Assembly: GCA_013397935.1 (NCBI GenBank)
Contig: VZRN01003159.1
Location: forward strand, 1,048,172-1,112,171
DNA from: Dasyornis broadbenti
Lineage: Eukaryota; Chordata; Aves; Passeriformes; Dasyornithidae
Direction of reading: 5' to 3'
DNA length: 64,000 bases
The notes below the pieces were generated by a model. That model had not been told where the DNA came from and ran no database searches. It worked only from the letters and a program-made list of their open reading frames with translations. The first letter of the stretch is position 1; each line of letters starts with the position of its first letter. The position numbers were made by a program, and so were the translations under genes. Shown one piece after another: positions 38,273 through 49,433 of the stretch.

Positions 38273-38439
38273 TAAAATAAATGTGTTACAGTTTTAAAGA
38301 ACACATAACCCTCTGAAGTATTTTGGAATAGAGATTTTTATGCCTCAGGTTATAGACTTGTAATAGGAATATTAGTTGTAGTGTGTTCTGAAATCTAGAA
38401 GATAGCATAATTTACAAATATGAAATGCAATTATTATTA

Positions 38440-39857
38440 CAGAATCACAGAATCACGGAATCAGTCAGGTTGGAAAAGGCCTCTGAGATGATTGAGTCCA
38501 ACTTATGACCAACTACCACCTTGTAAACAAGACAAAGGCACTAAATGCCACATCTAGTCTTTTCTTAAACACCTCCAGGGATGCTGACTCTACCACCTGT
38601 ATGGTCAGCCCATTCCAATGTCTAGCCATTCTTTCTGTGAAGAAGTTCTTCCTAATGTCCAAATTAAACTTCGCCTGGCACAGGCCAAGGTTATGTTCTC
38701 TTGTTCTGTCACTGGTTGCCTGGGAGAAGAGGCTGACCCTGGCCTGGCTACACCCTCCTTTCTGGTGTTTGTAGAGAGTTATAAGGTTATCCCTGAGCCT
38801 TCTTTACTTCAGGCTAAACAACCCCAGCCTCCTCAGCTCTTCCTCATATGATTTGTACTCCAGACCCTTCACTGACCTTATTGTCCCTTCTCTGAACACA
38901 CTGCAGCACCTCAATGTCCTGTTGAGAAGGGCCCAGAATGGAACCCAGGTTCTGAGGTGTGCCCTCACCAGTGCTGTGTACAGGGGGACAATCACTGTCC
39001 TGGTCCTGCTGGCCACACTATTCCTGATACAGGCCAGGATGCCACTGGCTTTCTTGAAAACTTGGGCACAGCTGGCTCATGTTCAGGTGCTGTCAACCAG
39101 CATCCCCAGGTTCTTTTCTACTGAGCCACTTTCCAGCCACTCTTCTCCAAGCCATTAGCACTGCCTGGGATTGTTGTGATCCAAAGGCAGGACCCAGCAT
39201 TCATACATTTGGCCTCAGCCCATTGATCCAGCCTGTGCAGATCCCTCTGCAGAACCTATAGATGAATATTCTCACTCATCTTGGTATCAAAGTGCACAGG
39301 GGTTCACTCAACCCCTCATCCAGCTAATTTACAAAGATTGAACAGAACTGAACCTAACACTGAGCCCTGGGAAGAGCCATCAACTGGGTTTATCTCCAAT
39401 AACCAAAAATTTGTGGGCCCGGCCATCAGCCAGTTTCCTAAGTGAAGGATACACTCATCCTCAAGCCATAAGCAGCCAGTTTCTCCTGGAGAATGCATTG
39501 GGAAACAGTAGCAAACGCTTTACTAAAATTTAAGTAGGTAATACCCTCAACATTTCTCTCATCCACTAGGTGGATCACATTGACATGGAAGTAAATCAGG
39601 TTGGTCAAGCAGAACCTGCCTTTCACACACACCCATGCTAGCTGGGCCTGTTCCTCTGATTATTCTGAGCATGCTGTGTAATGGCGTTCAATATTATCTG
39701 TTTCATGACTTTCCTGGTCACTGAGTTCTGACAGACATGTGGTTTCCCAAATCCTCTTTTCAAACCATCTTGTAGATGGATGTCACATTTGCTAACCTCA
39801 TCAACAGGGGCTTCTCCAGTTAATCAGGTCTGATTGTAAATGATTGTAAGTGGCTAT
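38440..39857 (-). mobile_element. CR1 LINE, 3' UTR and RT region, minus (first part)
   Basis: This copy starts with the reversed tail (AGAATCACAGAATCACGG) and runs through CATTCCAATGTCTAGCCATT, TCACTGACCTTATTGTCCC, GACAATCACTGTCCTGGTCC and CCATTGATCCAGCCTGTGCA into the reverse transcriptase region. Read on the minus strand, 39316-39498 retains a degraded block B (SQGSVLGSVLF) and 39438-39632 a block A (YLNFSKAFA, Asp lost). Frames are broken several times, so it is dead. It is interrupted at 39857 by an LTR and resumes at 40297; together the two parts are about 1.7 kb of one insertion. Confidence 0.93.
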
Positions 39858-40296
39858 TGTGGTTTAGGAATGGCGTTCCCTAACTTAGTTTTCTACTGAA
39901 AAACACCAAATCATGCACCACTCACTCACTCCCCTCCTTCCCCTCCTCGTCCCACATGTAGAAGCCTGGAGAGGAGAATTGGAGGCACAAAAGGTAAAGA
40001 TTATGCACTGAGATATGAACTATTTACTGGAAACAGCAGTGAAATAAGACAGAGAACACTAACAGCAACAATATTAATTACAGAGTATACAAGAAAGAGG
40101 TGAACAATTCACACATGACTGCTCATCACATGGGAACCTCTGAGAATACCCTTTGCTACATGGACTGGGAGGGAACCCTTCCCCTGACTCCAGCAGTGAC
40201 CAGTCAGGTGAGGTGGTGTAGAATAACATCTGGGTCCTGGCCATGCTCCCTCCTGCCTACTGCAAAAATTAACTCTATCCTGGCCAGAACAGGACA
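39858..40296 (-). mobile_element. Solo LTR, avian ERVL-type family, nested in CR1, minus
   Basis: Plus-strand ends are TGTGGTTTAGGAATGG and CCAGAACAGGACA. Interior blocks ATTATGCACTGAGATATGAA, TTTACTGGAAACAGCAGTG and GTGAGGTGGTGTAGAATAAC match the LTR at 16922-17369. It sits inside a CR1: the CR1 words AGTGGCT (left) and TTTGTTAACTGTTCTGCC (right) join across it. TGGCT before and TAGCT after may be a 5-bp target duplication with one change, which fits ERVL. It is therefore younger than its host CR1. Confidence 0.85.
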
Positions 40297-40590
40297 GTAG
40301 CTTTGTTAACTGTTCTGCCAACCCCCTTAGTACTCTTAGGCGGATCCCGTCTGTCTCCATAGACTTGTGAGTGTCTAAATTGTGTAGAGGGTCACTACCC
40401 ATTTCCCACTGGATTACGGGGTTTTATTTCTGCTTCCCATTCCTGACTACCAGTTCAGGCTGCCCTGACAGTAACTGGCCTTGTTATTACAGATGGAGCC
40501 AAAGAAGGCATTAATTGCCTCAGTCTTTTCCTCATCCTTTGCCACTATGTTTCCCTTCACATCCTGTAAACACAGGACTGTCTTCATACA
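40297..40590 (-). mobile_element. CR1 LINE, minus (second part after LTR)
   Basis: Continuation of the CR1 interrupted at 39857: TCTGCCAACCCCCTTAGTAC, GGCGGATCCCGTCTGTCTCC, CATAGACTTGTGAGTGTC and CTCATCCTTTGCCACTATG in reverse consensus order. It ends near 40590 where the copy is 5'-truncated. Confidence 0.85.
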
Positions 40591-43009
40591 GGAACCCATT
40601 TCAAGTTACCAACTCATGAAAAGCTTACCTAGATTAATTACAGAGGAAGGCTTCTGATAATGTAAAGTTGAAAAATCCTTATTTTAGGATTTATCCTAAT
40701 TATGTAAATGTATATGTTAATACTGGATATGTACTATTGCCTGGTTGATTGACTAAATTTCTAAATTTAAGCTCTGTGAAAGCCAGACAGAACCCAGGTG
40801 ATAAAAATTATAACGTCTTCTAACTCATCTTCTTCAGAGCCATTAAAGATTCTGTTTATTGAAACCGCAATAGTATAAATTATTGTACAGGTAGTAAGAC
40901 AGTATCTGACATCCTGTACTTGAAGTCAGATGAAAGACTGCCAGCAACAGAAATTTCTCTGCTTTAACTGATTTATTTTCCCTGTTTCCAGCTTGTGATG
41001 AAGTTCAGTATTAGGAAGTTTTATGCCTGCAGTGGTTAAAAAGCATTCAGTATTAAAAGCAGGACTGCAAAAAACAAGTTAATAAAGTCTGTACTGTCTT
41101 TAGAGGAAAATAGTTTCCTGTGTTGACTGAGATTTCAGCAATGAAAGTATTTTTCAGGAAGGTTATCTTTCTGTATTTGGGTGGGGTTTTTTCCTTCACT
41201 TTTAGAAGTATATCCCTCAAGAAAACTCCTCAAATTAATCACTTTTTAAATTTTTTCCCAAGCTGGCAATAACTTATGTTGTCTTCTTACTCTTTGGAAA
41301 GATCTTCACAGTTTTAGATTAGGCAGGAATTTATTTCTGAAGCCATTCCTCATAATAATGACAATTCCCTCAGTGAATCTTCCTTTTCTATATTGTTCAC
41401 TCAGCACAGGAATGAGATCAAAGGGTAGGATTTTCTTTACAATTACAAATGTTCGATTTTTGTGGGCTAAAAAAGGTAATGGGTGAGTAAAGCTGTACTT
41501 CGAAATAATTTTTTTTTTTATTATTTGAGGTAATAACTACTGAAATGTCAGGATGTCACACCATTAATTAGGACTGTGAGTGATTTTCCAAGTATGTTTT
41601 TACTTAAAAAAGATAGGTTTTGTTAAACCTCCATTCTCCTGCTGCTTGAGTAGTCATAGTGAGTAGTCATAGGAGCCTAGGGAGATAAAGCACTACTCAG
41701 TTGAAACCGCAAACAGAACTGAAAGCACTTTCATAGCCTCCGCTTAATATTTTTAGGAAAGCTTGATAGAAGCTTTACAGATGACTCTTATGTTACTTTC
41801 ACTGGTTCTGCACTCCGCTGATGGTAGGGATTCTTGATATCCACTACAAATGAATAAGAGAGAAGCCCTGTCTTTATAAACCATCAGCTTTGCCTCAACA
41901 TTGATTTAAAACAAATTTTCTTTTAGTGGTATAGAAAATATGTGTGTATTTGCAAATCTATAAAGAAGTGGAAAGCCTCCTATGTTGTAAGCTATTATAA
42001 TTTTTGCCTATCTGATACTGTCTTCATCATCTCATCTTTTGTTCACTGAAATCTGAAGTCCTTTTAATTACCTACTCACCCATATTCAAATAGAATTCCA
42101 CAAATGATTTTCTGTTCCATGAAAATTTTAACAGTGTAGTAAACCATAAATTTGAAATGTTACTTTGACAAGTACTTCTTGATATTCCCACCTATCAAAG
42201 TTTCTTGTCATCTTAAAGATCATTATGTATTATAGGTTATGCTGTTTTCCCATCATGATGGGAATGCCTGTAGACTTGGAGAAATATTTCATTGGGACCA
42301 AAAGAGACGGACTTAGTATTACTAAGATGCACAACTGTATGACACTGATTTTGTTCTCTATTATAAACTCAAAATGTAAAGCTAAAATAGGCTCCTAAAA
42401 TAGGTCATAAAAATCTACCCAAACAGTTGAATAGCACAAACATGCTTGCACTGTAGATAAAAAACTCAAACCCTAAATATGTTTCACAACTCTTTACAAA
42501 GGATATTAAGAGATTAAAGGAAGGCTGCTGTTGTTTATATTTTGACATGTATGAAATTGTACATTGTGTTTTTATACTCTTCACTCTTGCAAATCTTCTG
42601 CCTTAGAAATTCATATGTCTTATTCCAAAGGATTGTTCATGTGATTGAGGTCTATAAGATGATTGTCATTCAAGAAAATAAGACTATCAAAAACATGTGC
42701 CAGTCCATGCTCCCACAGATAAGGAGCACTATGCTTCCATCTTCTGTCTGGTCATATTCCAACAATTAATATTACATGATTTTATGACTGTGATGAAGAG
42801 GAACTAATGATATAAAAATAGCTTGAGAAATAGGGATACATGGTCAGAATATTTGGGGCATGTCTATGACTGGGACCACCAACAATACATGATATAACAT
42901 CACAAAACTTGTGAAGAATTTTTTTTTTCTCTTGTTGCCACTAGAAAACAGATATTAGTGAGTAACAGGATAACAGACAAGAATTTGGCCCAAGGTATTA
43001 AATTGACAG
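40591..43009. other. AT-rich non-coding DNA
   Basis: No gene or transposon recognised. A short perfect repeat TAGTCATAG(T)GAGTAGTCATAGGAG lies at about 41650-41672. Open frames (for example 42542-42769) have no family resemblance. Confidence 0.55.
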
Positions 43010-43135
43010 ACAGTCTCCAGTAGTAGGTATTTCTGAGGTCTCAATTTTAGGGCCAATTCTTTTCAGTGTTGTTACAAATTACCTAGTCACAGCAGTTCAG
43101 TACACACTAAATAAGTTTGCTGACTTCCATGAAAT
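43010..43135 (+). mobile_element. CR1 LINE, strongly decayed RT fragment
   Basis: The words TTTCTGAGGTCTCAATTTTAGGGCC, quoted in part, TTTTCAGTGTTGTTACAAATTACC, in part, and CACACTAAATAAGTTTGCTGACTTCCAT, in part, follow the order of the CR1 RT region between the QGS-LGP block and FADD, where GAT GAC has decayed to GACTTC. It is the oldest-looking CR1 in the window and its limits are uncertain. Confidence 0.55.
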
Positions 43136-44052
43136 TTCTTAAAATTATACCAATAAAGAAAACTCCTGTTTCCTCTATAGATTCTTCTAGGTTCAATAGT
43201 ACCTGTGCACCACCTCTGATGCCAGTGGGACTTTTGGAAATGTCCTAGAGTTACACTGCCACATAAACAAGGAAGGTAAACATTTCAATTATGGAGCAAA
43301 AAGGGCCAACATCCTTGGTGATCTAAATCCATTACAAAATATAGTAATTCAAAAGCAACTGATCACTCTCTCCCAAATAAATAGAATCCTTTCCTCTTCC
43401 TTTTTGTTTACACAATTTCCTTCACTTCATCTGATGGAGAACATCCTTAGGAAATAGTGTGGGCAGTTTGCTGTGCACCAAGTTTAAATCAACACCTTCA
43501 GTTTGTAGTTAGAACAGAAGGAAGTCTTGTGAATAACACTACCATGTACTTTCATTCACTAATTAGAGGCAGACAGAAAACCAAAATTTAGCATTTCTTC
43601 AAAAAGATGGCATTTGATGTGGAAACAAGTAATTCTCCCTTCGAGTGGGAAGATCTGGCAGCCAGTGAAGTACTGTAGGTCAGATTCCAAATATTTTGGA
43701 CTTTTCCCATGATAATATTAAAAGTGTGAATTATCTGTCCAAACTTTATTCTTGCACAATTTGCTTATAATTCCCTATTGACGTTCACTGTCCTTGACAC
43801 GTCCTATTCCTTTTATCAGCAGTGACTCTCTTCCTGAGCCAGACTGACCTGTTGAACATTATTGTTCTCCAAATTATTTTCCAACACTTTGAAATACTGT
43901 AAAGTACTTTAAATAACTTTTTATGTTCTGCAAAGTGAATTGAAGATTGGTAAAATCTGCTGAGCCTATAGAACAAGTTACAGCATGAGCAGCATGTAAT
44001 ATCTCCATCACTGCCTTTCTTGATTATTTGAATTTTGACATACAGGTAAAGA
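43136..44052. other. AT-rich non-coding DNA
   Basis: Nothing recognised; the interval may contain further unalignable CR1 remains downstream of the fragment at 43010-43135. Confidence 0.45.
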
Positions 44053-44074
44053 TCACACCACTTCAGTGGTGTGA
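44053..44074. repeat. 10-bp palindrome with 2-bp centre at an LTR edge
   Basis: TCACACCACT-TC-AGTGGTGTGA is a near-perfect palindrome. Its right arm overlaps the expected start (TGTGGTTT-like) of the LTR that follows. Confidence 0.9.
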
Positions 44075-44600
44075 CATTGGCTGGCTGCTAGGTGCCCACC
44101 ACGCCACTCTATCTCACCAGTAAGACAGGATGGGGAGAAAACAAGATGGTAAAAAGCTCATGGGTCAAAATAAAAGTGTATCATAAAACAAAAGCTACAT
44201 GTGGAAACAAAGAGAGCCAAAATATTAATGCTCTACTTCCCATTAACCTGTCACACCCAGTCACTTCTTCGGAAGCAGGGCTTCAGTACGCATAATGGTT
44301 GCTCCAGAAGACAAACATCATTCTAATGAATGCTCTTCCCCACTCCTGGGAGCTGTTATGTTGGACTGATGCCATATGATATGAAATATCCCTTTGGTCA
44401 GTTTGACTCAACTGTCCAGGCTTTCTCAACGTTACTGAACAAGTTATATTTTGTTAAGAAGAAGCCTATGCAGCAGTGAGGGAAAGATAGAAAATTCTTT
44501 CAACTTTAGCACAGTAGCATATATTCCTGATATTTGTGGTTAATGCTTAGTTTTGTATCATACAGTGCTTATTACCAGAGATTAACATGGCCTTGTGTTA
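44066..44600 (-). mobile_element. LTR, avian ERVL-type family, minus, decayed
   Basis: The most diagnostic stretch is ATGCCATATGATATGAAATATCCCTTTGGTCAG at 44369-44402 (quoted here only as a marker in short pieces: CCATATGATATGAAATATCC and CTTTGGTCAGTTTGACTCAA), the reverse of the family's conserved U3/TATA-proximal block. At the left, GGCTGGCTGCTAGGTGCCC and CACCACGCCACTC match the family's 3' end. The right end is unclear (about 44580-44640). No retroviral coding sequence adjoins. Confidence 0.75.
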
Positions 44601-46651
44601 ACTCCCTGCGTCACTGACCAGCAAGTTTTGTGCCAGCTAATGCTTCCTTATTAACTTAGTGATCAACATGTAGATACCTTAGTTTCAAAAACCAGGATTT
44701 TTGGTCAGAATAAAGAATGACAGGAGAACTACATATCAGAGTAGACTTGACTACCGTTTCAAATATTCTCAAGTAGAAAAGATTTACCAGAAGATCTGGA
44801 ACAGTATCCAAATAAGTCCATGGAAATAATTATCATAAATGCATGTATTCAAGAAATGAGATGAATATTGATTAGTTTCAAGAATATAATCTGGTCTGTA
44901 AGGTTGCTGGGCATGCAAGCTGTGAGGAAAATTCCTCATACATCCATTACTGCTAGTAAAGTAATGTCACCTTTCTAATCTAGTAAATTGATTGGAGAGT
45001 TTATTTCCCAGTATTTGGTGACATCAAGGTCTTGCCCTTCCCTAGTGTACTGATGGGGAAGGGAGGGTTGGAGGGACAGCCTTCATGCTGTGCCAGCACT
45101 GCTCATCAGTTGCCACAATCTGGTGTGTTTTTAACCCCTTTCTAGCTATCTCTAGCTATGCAAATGAACAACACTATGAGGCAACCGTGAGGAAGGTTAA
45201 CTCCATCCCATTCAGACCCAATAGAGCTACTACGGAAAGAATAGTTCAGACCAACTGATTCTTGGGAGTTTTGTTCAAGGGAGTCCTTTTTGAACCATAA
45301 CATTAAAATGTGTGTCGGTTTATATACATACTGCGTATGTGTGCGTCCTGTTATGCATACGCGTGTGTGAACTTCTAATCAATACTTTTAAATATGACCT
45401 GTCTGTGAAATTGTCATCATTTATCAAAGATAGTCTCCTGTCTTCAAAGCAGTGAAATTGAACTTGCTCTTTCAGTCCAAAGAACACTCTGACTAACCTT
45501 AGCCTTATGAACATTTTTGCATAACCTAGTGGTTTTCCAAGAATAGTGTCAATCTTGTTTTGTATAGTGACTTATTTAATTTACATGAAAAACTATATTC
45601 ATTTGACATGCAGTGGTATGAAGTAATAAAACCAATAACTTCAGGTACATAATTAAGACTCTGCTGGACATAGTTTTATTTAGGTATGCTGTATACATTT
45701 ATTTTAATTTTCAAATTCTGTTTATCATTTGCAGAAAAAGATACAAAAACCTTTTGTGTTTCAAACTAGAGGTACTGAATGCAACAGTCTCAGTTGTATA
45801 TGCATTATGTTTCTAATGAAAATGCATAACTAGAAAAAGAGAACAGAATAAGTAAAGGATGTCATTCACATAAACTTATTTTTTATGCTAACATCAAGAG
45901 GAAATATTCAACCTTGTCTAATTCATGTAGTCATAAGAGAATACTGGATTTTTCTTTGGTTTTTTATGCGTACAAAAATGCATCTGTTTTTCTTTGCAAA
46001 TCAAAATGTAGTATGTTTTTCTTGATAAAAAGAAAAGAAGAATTTTTCATGTTTAATAAGAGTATATTTTAGCAGTATCAAGCTGTAAAAGCATGTGATA
46101 CAGCTATATTTGCATAAAGTTTAATTTTTTAAAACAATGTAAATAAACACAATCACGTAACATATCTATTTATATATTTAAGGCTTCATAAAATGCCATT
46201 TTAAACCTGTAAATATAAACAGAACAGAAAAGTCAAGAAATGTAATGTAATAGGCCAGTAAACACTAACTGTGGCCACTCTAAGTGCTATTGTCAGCTGA
46301 AGTGCTTAGGGTGTTTTTAAGTGACTCCCAGGTCTTGTTCATTTCTATTCTTAGCTGCCAACCTGGTGACACTAAAATTTAAGGCATACTTACTTTATTT
46401 GTTTTAAATTGGCTATTAAGGCATACTAAGAGTTGTAACCCTATTCTAGATGTCCTGTGCAAAAGGACGTTCTCAAAATTTAATTTAACTCTGTCCAGTA
46501 ATCACTGTTTTGGTCGAGCCACTTGGACAACCTCTTTGCAAATAGACATTCTTTTTTCCTTATGTAATAGAAGGGTGGAAACATTAGTTTGGGTTTGAAA
46601 GGATTAATGATATTCAGGCAGTTTTCTGTAGCTGCATAGGATGACAGGTGG
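44601..46651. other. AT-rich non-coding DNA
   Basis: No gene or transposon recognised. A small GCGTATGTGTGCG / ATACGCGTGTGTG patch lies at about 45330-45370. Confidence 0.55.
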
Positions 46652-46834
46652 GTAATGCATTGAGCACAATTATAACAAATGTTAAGGGAAAATCATCACA
46701 TTGTTGAAATAGTCAAATGAAGGGAAACACTGGGCCTAAGAAGCACTACTGGGTGGTCTTAGGAAATGGATAACACAGACTGACAACCTGAAAGAAGAGA
46801 AAATAAGGAGACTTCAAGTCATCAAAATCTCAAA
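46652..46834. repeat. Left copy of a ~180-bp duplication flanking a provirus
   Basis: This segment, from GTAATGCATTGAGCACAA to CATCAAAATCTCAAA, recurs at 49962-50134 in the same orientation on the far side of the provirus. Shared words include GTTAAGGGAAAATCATCACA, TTGTTGAAATAGTCA, CTAAGAAGCACTA and CCTGAAAGAAGAGAAAATAA. By eye about nine in ten bases agree in the first 95 bp; the centre carries a 10-bp length difference. The 5' LTR begins immediately after it. Confidence 0.92.
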
Positions 46835-47352
46835 TGCCTGATGATTTTTGCCTAGGATGCCTCAGATGCCTAAAGCCTGATGATTTTTGTCTTTTCTTTT
46901 TATACCCTTTTTATACATTTTATACCCTTTCCTTTTCCTTGTACCTCTTACACGCACGCTCCTTGTACCTGAATCCTACATACCTATAAATCTTGTAGTC
47001 TGATATTTAGCTTAGTTTGGGGGGCTTTTGCAAAGCAGGAAGATGAAGCCTTCACAGTAGAAGGCAACAGTTCTATACTGTCTCAGAACTAGAGGCTCCA
47101 ACCTTGGATGGAGTATCTCTCTCTGGAACATACTTTGTAAACTGGACTGCAATTTCATTTATGGAGGGTAACTAGAATAGGGGACAGTTACTTCATCTAT
47201 TAAGTTTCTTTTTGGGGGACTTTAAATAGATATGCTAATTTGCGAGGTCCATAAAAGTTGTTTGCACCTTACACAGGGCTGCTCGGGTGCTTTTGGCATG
47301 TTTCCATCTTTAATGAGCTGTGCACCTAGGATCCTATTAAAACCGAGGTAAA
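46835..47352 (+). mobile_element. 5' LTR of gammaretrovirus-like provirus
   Basis: Begins TGCCTGATGATTTTTG and carries an extra internal 39-bp duplication at its start, so GCCTGATGATTTTTG occurs at 46836 and 46875. Features shared with the 3' LTR: a run of TATACCCTTT units, GTAGTCTGATATTTAGC, CTCAGAACTAGAGGCTCCAA, an octamer-like ATGCTAAT (47232-47239), a TATA-like ATAAAAG (47251-47257), GCTCGGGTGCTTT and a polyadenylation signal ATTAAA (47336-47341). It ends abruptly at GAGGTAAA; about 70 bp of U5 present in the 3' copy are absent. Confidence 0.9.
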
Positions 47353-47459
47353 CAAAACCCAGTAAGGCAAGTTGTAGTCCCACCCCCACTCCTTCGAGAA
47401 ATAGCACAGAAGGAGCATGAGAGTACCCATTAGGAAACAGAATTTTTTTAAAAACATTT

Positions 47460-48370
47460 GAGGAAGGTAGTAATTGAGAGAAGAATAACGGATATTGTAC
47501 AGTCTGTAACAAGTAAGTGTGAAACCTGTTGCAAGAATAACCCTGACACAAGCAAGAGAGTAGTGTTACGAGTGACAAAAGCAGGATATCTCCCGGGAAA
47601 TTACTGACAAATAGATTTTGCTGAAATGCCACGTAAAGAAAGATACAAATATGTAATGGTATTGGTTGACACTTTCAGTGGGTGGCCTGAAGCTTATACC
47701 TGTCGCACCAACGCAGCAAAGAAAGTAGTGAAAACTTTACTCAACCACATAATTCCAAAATTCGAAGTTCCTTTGAGAATGCCGTCAAATAAAGGACCAC
47801 ATTTTGTTGCAACGGTGGTTGGGGAAGTTAGCAGGATTCTGGGACTTACTTGGGACCTGCATACACCATGTAAAACCCCAAGCAAGTGACAAAGTTGGAT
47901 GTATGAATGGAACTCTCAAGGACCAGATTGGTAAAATCTACCAAGAAACATCTATGACATAGGTTCAGACTTTGCCTATAGCCCTACTGAGGGTCCGCGT
48001 ACATCCAAGGTGGAGGGGCAATATAAGTCCCTATAAACTTTTGTATGGCAGACTGTATCCGGTTCCACGTATCCCAGGGAAAATTCACATGAAGACTAAA
48101 ATTAATTAACAAAAATACTTAATGTCTCTGAGTTCCACCTTGCAGAAGCTCCAGAGGTTCATTGTGCTGTCCAAACCTATAGGATTGGACACACCTGTTC
48201 ATCCATTTCCACCCGGGGACTGGTTCTACATCAAGTGGTGGATCAGCAACCCCTTGCAAGCTAAGTAGAAAGAGCCATTCCAAGTTTTGTTACCACCCTC
48301 GCTGTTGTCAAAGTTGCTGAGAAAGGACCATGGATCCACTAGTCTAGAGTGAAGAAGGTATCTGCCCCTG
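47460..48370 (+). pseudogene. Integrase (pol 3' end) of gammaretrovirus-like ERV, broken
   Basis: Recognisable in order: a degenerate zinc-binding CxxC (about 47500-47535), the catalytic core start with QIDFAEMP whose preceding Trp codon is TGA (47605-47607), VDTFSGWPEAY (from 47668), a second catalytic block where the Asp of the SDNGP motif is Asn (SNKGP, about 47787), and a third block in which the Glu is not conserved. After a frame change the C-terminal part is visible: LLYGRLYP-like sequence near 48035 and PGDWFYIKWW (about 48214-48243), the SH3-like DNA-binding domain. Stops and frameshifts interrupt all three parts. In a live virus this enzyme joins viral DNA to the host chromosome; here the active site is lost. 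Confidence 0.88.
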
Positions 48371-48406
48371 AGATGATCAAGAAAACAGACACTGATGAAA
48401 ATCAAA

Positions 48407-49330
48407 ATGATATGGTTTAATTATTCTTTACATGTCTGTTTTTTGCCCAATGAGTAACCACGACTCAGGGCACAGCCCATGAGTTGCACAAAACTGTGAT
48501 CTAAAATATATCCAGAGCCCCTAATATGAGCAGTTGCTAGATAGTACCCAATTACCACCTCCAGATGGGCATGGTGACTGGCCATTGATTGGTATTGTGA
48601 TAGAAGAAGAAGATGCAAAAAAGTGGCAATAAGTCAATAGTACCCTTCTGCCTCCTATACCCCCGAGGAGGCTGACAGGGCACAGGAGCTATACAGTACT
48701 CTGCGTGCTCATGAATGCCACAGGGAAGGCTGCTCTTCCTTCATATTGTCATAAGACTAAATTCTCGGAAATATTAAACCCAAGGTCTGTGACAAAAATG
48801 AAGTTGCTGGGGTAGAAGTTAACTCTGCCACCTAAGACAGGAGTGTATTGAGTATATAACAATAAGGCCTGGAAAGTCCTGCCTGTAAATAAAGATCAGA
48901 CCTGTGCCCTTAGAGCTGTGATTCCAAATATAACAATGTTTGATCAAATTGAAAAACCACTTGAGAGGGGGAAAAGGTCTCTCAATTCCATCACTGAACA
49001 TCCCACAATTTTCCATAGCGTAGTGAGTTCTCCTTTCCTCTTAAGGAATAGGTGAACTGGAGAGAGCAATTGTAAACATCTCAAGCATTATTGAACATAT
49101 TGAAAAACACACTGCAGATGCGATTACAGCTTTACAAGAAGTCCATGGCCTGTCAAGGGTGATCACGCAGCACGAGATAGCTCTCAAATTCCTACTTGGA
49201 GCACATGGAAGACCATGTGATATTGTCAATACCATGTGTTGTTCTTATGTGAACCAGGATGGAAAAATTAAGAAAGATACGGAAGAAATTTGAAAAGGCA
49301 CTCAAAATTTACATGAAGTAAGTTCCAGAA
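48407..49330 (+). pseudogene. env of gammaretrovirus-like ERV, broken and truncated
   Basis: An ATG at 48407 follows the integrase end, where gammaretroviral env normally starts, and opens on a short hydrophobic stretch compatible with a signal peptide. The surface subunit has several in-frame stops. The transmembrane subunit is better kept: from about 49045 to 49293 one frame is open and holds an amphipathic helical segment, then a CX6CC motif (codons at 49216-49242), the disulfide-bonding signature of gammaretrovirus-type TM. It ends at a TGA (49291-49293). Only about 125 bp lie between this stop and the polypurine tract, and I see no membrane anchor, so the 3' part is deleted or scrambled. 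A 16-bp direct repeat (CCACACTCTCACTTCA, 49360 and 49380) lies in that interval. Confidence 0.8.
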
Positions 49331-49418
49331 ATTACACCTTGAAATTCAACCGTATCTTCCACACTCTCACTTCATGGTTACCACACTCTCACTTCAAGGT
49401 AAAGTCTTGTTAGTCTCT

Positions 49419-49433
49419 AAAAAGGGGGGGAAA
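49419..49433 (+). other. Polypurine tract of the provirus
   Basis: AAAAAGGGGGGGAAA directly precedes the TG of the 3' LTR, the position and composition of the plus-strand primer tract of retroviruses. Confidence 0.92.

Noticed and set aside
38853..39158. 101-codon plus-strand frame
   Set aside because: Antisense reading of a reverse-oriented CR1.
47222..47632. 136-codon minus-strand frame
   Set aside because: Antisense shadow of the provirus 5' LTR and integrase.
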